Shown here in pieces: positions 35,356-38,239 of a stretch of DNA of 38,239 nt. Positions within the stretch are counted from its first letter, which is position 1. Each line of letters begins with the position of its first letter. The translations under genes were made by a program, and so were the position numbers. This DNA is from Flavobacteriaceae bacterium (lineage in GTDB: Bacteria > Bacteroidota > Bacteroidia > Flavobacteriales > Flavobacteriaceae): assembly GCA_947371275.1 (NCBI GenBank), contig CANBOV010000019.1, forward strand, positions 1-38,239, read 5' to 3'. The notes beneath the pieces are model-generated. The model worked only from the letters and a program-made list of their open reading frames with translations. It did no database searches and was not told the origin of the DNA.

Positions 35356-36885
35356 TTATTCCCACTCTATAGTGGCTGGTGGTTTTGAACTAATATCATA
35401 GACCACTCGGTTAACTCCTTTAACTTTATTAATTATTTCGTTGGATATTTTCATTAAAAACTCATAGGGCAAATGGACCCAATCCGCTGTCATTCCATCA
35501 GTTGACTCTACTGCCCTTAATGCCACTACTTTTTCATAAGTACGCTCATCCCCCATTACTCCAACACTATTTACAGGCAGTAAAATAGCGCCTGCTTGCC
35601 AAACTTTATCGTACAAGCCATGCTCTTTTAATCCGTTGATGAAAACGGCATCCACTTCTTGCAGAATTCTTACTTTCTCTGGAGTTATGGCGCCTAAAAT
35701 TCTAATTGATAGTCCTGGACCTGGAAAAGGATGTCTTCCCAACAACTCATCATCTATTCCTAATGTTTTACCCACTCTACGTACTTCATCTTTGAACAGC
35801 ATTCGCAAAGGCTCCACTATCTGAAGCTTCATGAAATCGGGTAAACCACCCACGTTGTGGTGTGATTTAATGGTTGCTGAAGGACCTTTTACTGAAATGG
35901 ATTCAATCACATCTGGATAGATAGTTCCTTGAGCTAAATACGTTACATTCTCAATGAGTTTTGCTTCGTCATCAAATACTTCAATAAAAACACGACCGAT
36001 GGCTTTGCGTTTCAATTCAGGATCTTCTACTCCGTCTAAAGCCGATAAAAAGCGTTCAGAAGCGTCAACTCCTTTTACATTTAACCCCATATCCTTGTAT
36101 TGGTGCAGTACATTTTCAAATTCGTTTTTACGTAACAAACCATTATTAACAAAGATGCAATATAAGTTCTCCCCAATTGCTTTGTTTAATAGAACTGCTG
36201 CTACGGTTGAATCTACTCCACCTGAAAGACCGAGGACAACTTTATCTCCTTTTACTTTTTCCTTTAATTCTTTTATGCAATCTTCCACAAAAGCATTAGG
36301 GGTAAAGTTTTGAGGCAATTGGGCAATCTTCACTAAAAAATTCTCTAAAATTTGCTTTCCGTCTGTTGAATGATAAACTTCTGGATGGAATTGTATGGCA
36401 TAGGTAGTTTCCCCATCGATACGGTAGGCTACATTATCTACGTCTTTGGTACTGGCTAGTTTTACTCCGTTGGTGGGTAATTTTTTAATGGTATCACTAT
36501 GACTCATCCAAACTTGTGAATTCACGTTTACGTTCTCAAAAAAAAGTTCGCCCTCCTTTATGTAAGACAAATTAGCTCTGCCGTATTCTCTAATATTGGA
36601 CGCTGCTACTTCCCCACCGGAAAAATGGGCTAAATATTGTGCCCCGTAGCAGACCGCTAGCAAGGGTAGTTTTCCTCTAATTTCAGACAAATCGATTTGC
36701 AAAGCATCTTCCGCGCGAACCGAGTAAGGGCTACCGCCTAAGATAACCGCTTTGTATGACGATAAATCCTTTGGATAATTGTTGTAAGGGAAAATTTCGC
36801 AGAATATGTTTAATTCGCGAACGCGACGTGCAATAAGTTGTGTGTATTGCGAGCCGAAATCTAAAATAAGTACGTTGTGTTGCAT
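35356..36885 (-). CDS. guaA: GMP synthase (glutamine-hydrolysing)
   Basis: It converts XMP to GMP, using ammonia from glutamine. It has 509 residues from the ATG at 36885. The N-terminal class I glutaminase domain has the nucleophile C79 in [11 protein letters not shown] and H167/E169 in IQFHPEVYH. The ATP-pyrophosphatase domain carries the PP-loop [13 protein letters not shown] (residues 218-230). The C-terminal dimerisation domain ends [16 protein letters not shown], the family's invariant terminus. A longer frame from 36906 would add seven residues (MIILLLH), but the -7 box TACTTTTG covers it, and the family normally begins close to [11 protein letters not shown]. The promoter is so close to the ATG that the mRNA is predicted to have no leader. 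Confidence 0.97.
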   Translation of the reverse strand: MQHNVLILDFGSQYTQLIARRVRELNIFCEIFPYNNYPKDLSSYKAVILGGSPYSVRAEDALQIDLSEIRGKLPLLAVCYGAQYLAHFSGGEVAASNIREYGRANLSYIKEGELFFENVNVNSQVWMSHSDTIKKLPTNGVKLASTKDVDNVAYRIDGETTYAIQFHPEVYHSTDGKQILENFLVKIAQLPQNFTPNAFVEDCIKELKEKVKGDKVVLGLSGGVDSTVAAVLLNKAIGENLYCIFVNNGLLRKNEFENVLHQYKDMGLNVKGVDASERFLSALDGVEDPELKRKAIGRVFIEVFDDEAKLIENVTYLAQGTIYPDVIESISVKGPSATIKSHHNVGGLPDFMKLQIVEPLRMLFKDEVRRVGKTLGIDDELLGRHPFPGPGLSIRILGAITPEKVRILQEVDAVFINGLKEHGLYDKVWQAGAILLPVNSVGVMGDERTYEKVVALRAVESTDGMTADWVHLPYEFLMKISNEIINKVKGVNRVVYDISSKPPATIEWE

Positions 36886-36888
36886 GTG

Positions 36889-36918
36889 CAAAAGTAGTAT
36901 TATCAATGGAAATACAAA
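36889..36918 (-). promoter_or_regulatory. Promoter of guaA, predicted to give a leaderless transcript
   Basis: On the minus strand TTTG (36915-36918) and TACTTTTG (36889-36896) are 18 bases apart, an excellent -33/-7 match. Only three bases separate the -7 box from the ATG at 36885. Transcription normally starts about 4-8 bases beyond the box, so it would begin at or just after the start codon. Confidence 0.65.
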
Positions 36919-37301
36919 ATTATCTTTATTACTTTTCTGTTGCTTTTTTCAACATCACAGCGTACAACATTATGCGTAGTTCTTTTACTATTAGCTGTTT
37001 TACTTCATAATAATTCTAAAGTGCACCTATCAAAATAGAAAGAAGTATAACACAACACATATGCACAACTTACAGTTAATTATATTCACCGCGGTCATTT
37101 TGGCCAAGGAAAGGCATAATCAATTATGAACGCACTTTAATTGGCAAACTACAATACATCCTTTATAAAATCTATGATACAACACCTCCCAAATTAGCTA
37201 GTCTTTAATTTTTTCGTAGTATTGTAAAAACGATACTGTAACAAAACAACCTAGTAGAACGTCATACCAATTCAAATTAACTCATAACCAATAAACCACT
37301 T
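36919..37301. other. Intergenic region between guaA and the ABC transporter
   Basis: About 380 bases between the divergent genes guaA and the ABC ATPase. I see no gene, tRNA or clear hairpin terminator. The best -7 candidate for the plus-strand gene is TAGTATTG at 37217-37224 (one mismatch), 77 bases before its ATG. It overlaps a small inverted repeat (AGTATTG / CGATACT) with loop TAAAAA. These are weak signals. Confidence 0.5.
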
Positions 37302-38171
37302 ATGGAATTAATAATTAAAGATTTAGACAAGCGCTATAGCAATGGTGTACATGCCTTAAACAATGTCTCTTTGACCATTCCTACGGGAATGTTTGGCTTA
37401 CTCGGCCCTAATGGAGCGGGTAAATCGTCTTTAATGCGAACCTTAGCCACTTTGCAAGATGCCGACAGTGGATCTGTAATGCTTGGCGACATTGATGTAC
37501 TTAATGACAAAGAGGCCGTTAGAAAAGTATTGGGGTATTTACCACAGGAATTTGGTGTTTATCCAAGAACTTCTGCCATAGACTTACTTGACAATCTAGC
37601 ATTACTGAAAGGATTTGAAAACAAGTCGGAAAGAAAACAAATGATTGAACAACTCTTGGTTAAAGTCAATCTTTGGGAACAACGCAACAAAGCGGTAAGC
37701 AGTTATAGTGGTGGAATGCGTCAACGTTTTGGGATTGCACAGTGTCTTATTGGAACCCCTCAACTAGTCATTGTGGATGAACCTACTGCAGGTCTTGATC
37801 CAGGAGAACGTAACCGATTTTATAATATCTTGAGTGAGATTGGGGAGAATACTATCGTTATATTGTCTACACACATTGTACAAGACGTGCGTGAATTATG
37901 CACGCAGATGGCTGTTGTAGATAAAGGCAGTGTATTATTTGCAGGAAATACTGACGATGCCCTTTTGGAAGTTAAAGGAAAAGTTTGGGAAAAGAAAGTT
38001 GCTAAACAAGAATTATCAAAATACCAAGAAGAATATAAAGTCATCTCCAACAAACTGGTGGGTGGCCAACCTTTGATTCATGTGTTTTCGGATAGTCCTA
38101 TTGACGGATTCAATAAAGCCGAAGAAAACTTAGAAGATGTGTTCTTTGCTAAACTAAACGAGTTAGTATAA
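37302..38171 (+). CDS. ABC transporter ATP-binding protein (ABC-2 export type)
   Basis: A 289-residue ATPase subunit of an ABC exporter. It carries all nucleotide-binding motifs: Walker A GPNGAGKS (35-42), Q-loop Q82 in GYLPQEFG, signature YSGGMRQR (135-142), Walker B LVIVDEPTAGLD (155-166) and the switch histidine H191 in STHIVQD. The C-terminal extension of about 75 residues after the ATPase core is typical of ABC-2-type exporters. The start of a second gene (38193) follows 21 bases later and is probably the membrane partner. The transported substrate cannot be read from the sequence. Confidence 0.95.
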   Translation: MELIIKDLDKRYSNGVHALNNVSLTIPTGMFGLLGPNGAGKSSLMRTLATLQDADSGSVMLGDIDVLNDKEAVRKVLGYLPQEFGVYPRTSAIDLLDNLALLKGFENKSERKQMIEQLLVKVNLWEQRNKAVSSYSGGMRQRFGIAQCLIGTPQLVIVDEPTAGLDPGERNRFYNILSEIGENTIVILSTHIVQDVRELCTQMAVVDKGSVLFAGNTDDALLEVKGKVWEKKVAKQELSKYQEEYKVISNKLVGGQPLIHVFSDSPIDGFNKAEENLEDVFFAKLNELV

Positions 38172-38192
38172 CTTTTAAAAACGTAACGTCTT

Positions 38193-38239
38193 ATGTGGAA
38201 ATTTATACAATTCGAACTCAAATACTGGTTAAAGACTCC
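38193..38239 (+). CDS. N-terminus of a probable ABC transporter permease (partial)
   Basis: The frame opens with ATG at 38193 and runs off the window after 15 codons (MWKFIQFELKYWLKT). It sits 21 bases after the ATPase gene on the same strand. The FELKYWLK opening resembles the N-terminus of flavobacterial ABC-2 permease proteins, some of which are fused to an M1-type aminopeptidase domain; I cannot see which here. Confidence 0.6.
   Translation, partial: MWKFIQFELKYWLKT

Overview
The window looks like chromosomal DNA from a member of the Bacteroidota, family Flavobacteriaceae, most likely Flavobacterium or a close relative. The evidence is the low GC content, type IX secretion (T9SS) sorting domains of both kinds (type A on the proteins ending at 496 and 24161, type B on the one ending at 16058), a PorP/SprF protein, a PafA-type alkaline phosphatase, and many Bacteroidota-style -7 promoter boxes (TAnnTTTG) in place of E. 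coli-like promoters. I see no rRNA, tRNA, CRISPR array, IS element or prophage.

Layout. 1-495 has no gene, but carries an 11-bp tandem repeat and the terminator of the next gene. 496-4362 (-) encodes a secreted leucine-rich-repeat T9SS protein. 4482-7676 is a LytTR response regulator and a TPR-bearing LytS-type histidine kinase, both on the minus strand, split by a plus-strand four-helix-bundle gene bracketed by inverted arrays of a TAGTTTT repeat. 7832-9025 (-) is sucC. 9231-10111 (+) holds two small lipoproteins, and 10199-11404 (+) is lysA, which converges on pafA (11444-13057, -) across a shared 14-bp-stem terminator. 13184-22825 (-) is a three-gene surface operon: a 2255-residue type B T9SS adhesin, then a PorP/SprF partner, then an OmpA-family protein. 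23217-27725 (-) holds nitronate monooxygenase, secreted subtilase, mnmA and a MORN-repeat protein. 27964-28515 (+) is a fasciclin lipoprotein. 28767-36885 (-) is a housekeeping block: yidC, pyrG, a DUF3820 protein, an OsmC protein, a LysM/periplasmic-binding protein and guaA. 37302 to the end (+) is an ABC exporter ATPase and the first 15 codons of its probable permease.

How the genes fit together. The giant adhesin, SprF-like and OmpA-like proteins form a typical T9SS substrate module: the substrate crosses the outer membrane through the T9SS, the PorP/SprF protein helps its export or anchoring, and the OmpA protein probably ties the assembly to peptidoglycan. The subtilase and the LRR protein should use the same T9SS with type A signals. 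sucC, lysA, pyrG, guaA, yidC and mnmA are core metabolism or biogenesis.

The best candidates for something new are (1) the four-helix-bundle gene with its repeat arrays inside a two-component locus, (2) a guaA promoter so close to the start codon that the mRNA should be leaderless, (3) the nested repeat architecture of the adhesin and the three phased heptamers upstream of it, and (4) the pair of unrecognised lipoproteins. I found no complete, clearly novel defence or mobile system. Functions are from reading sequence motifs only; no database search was run.
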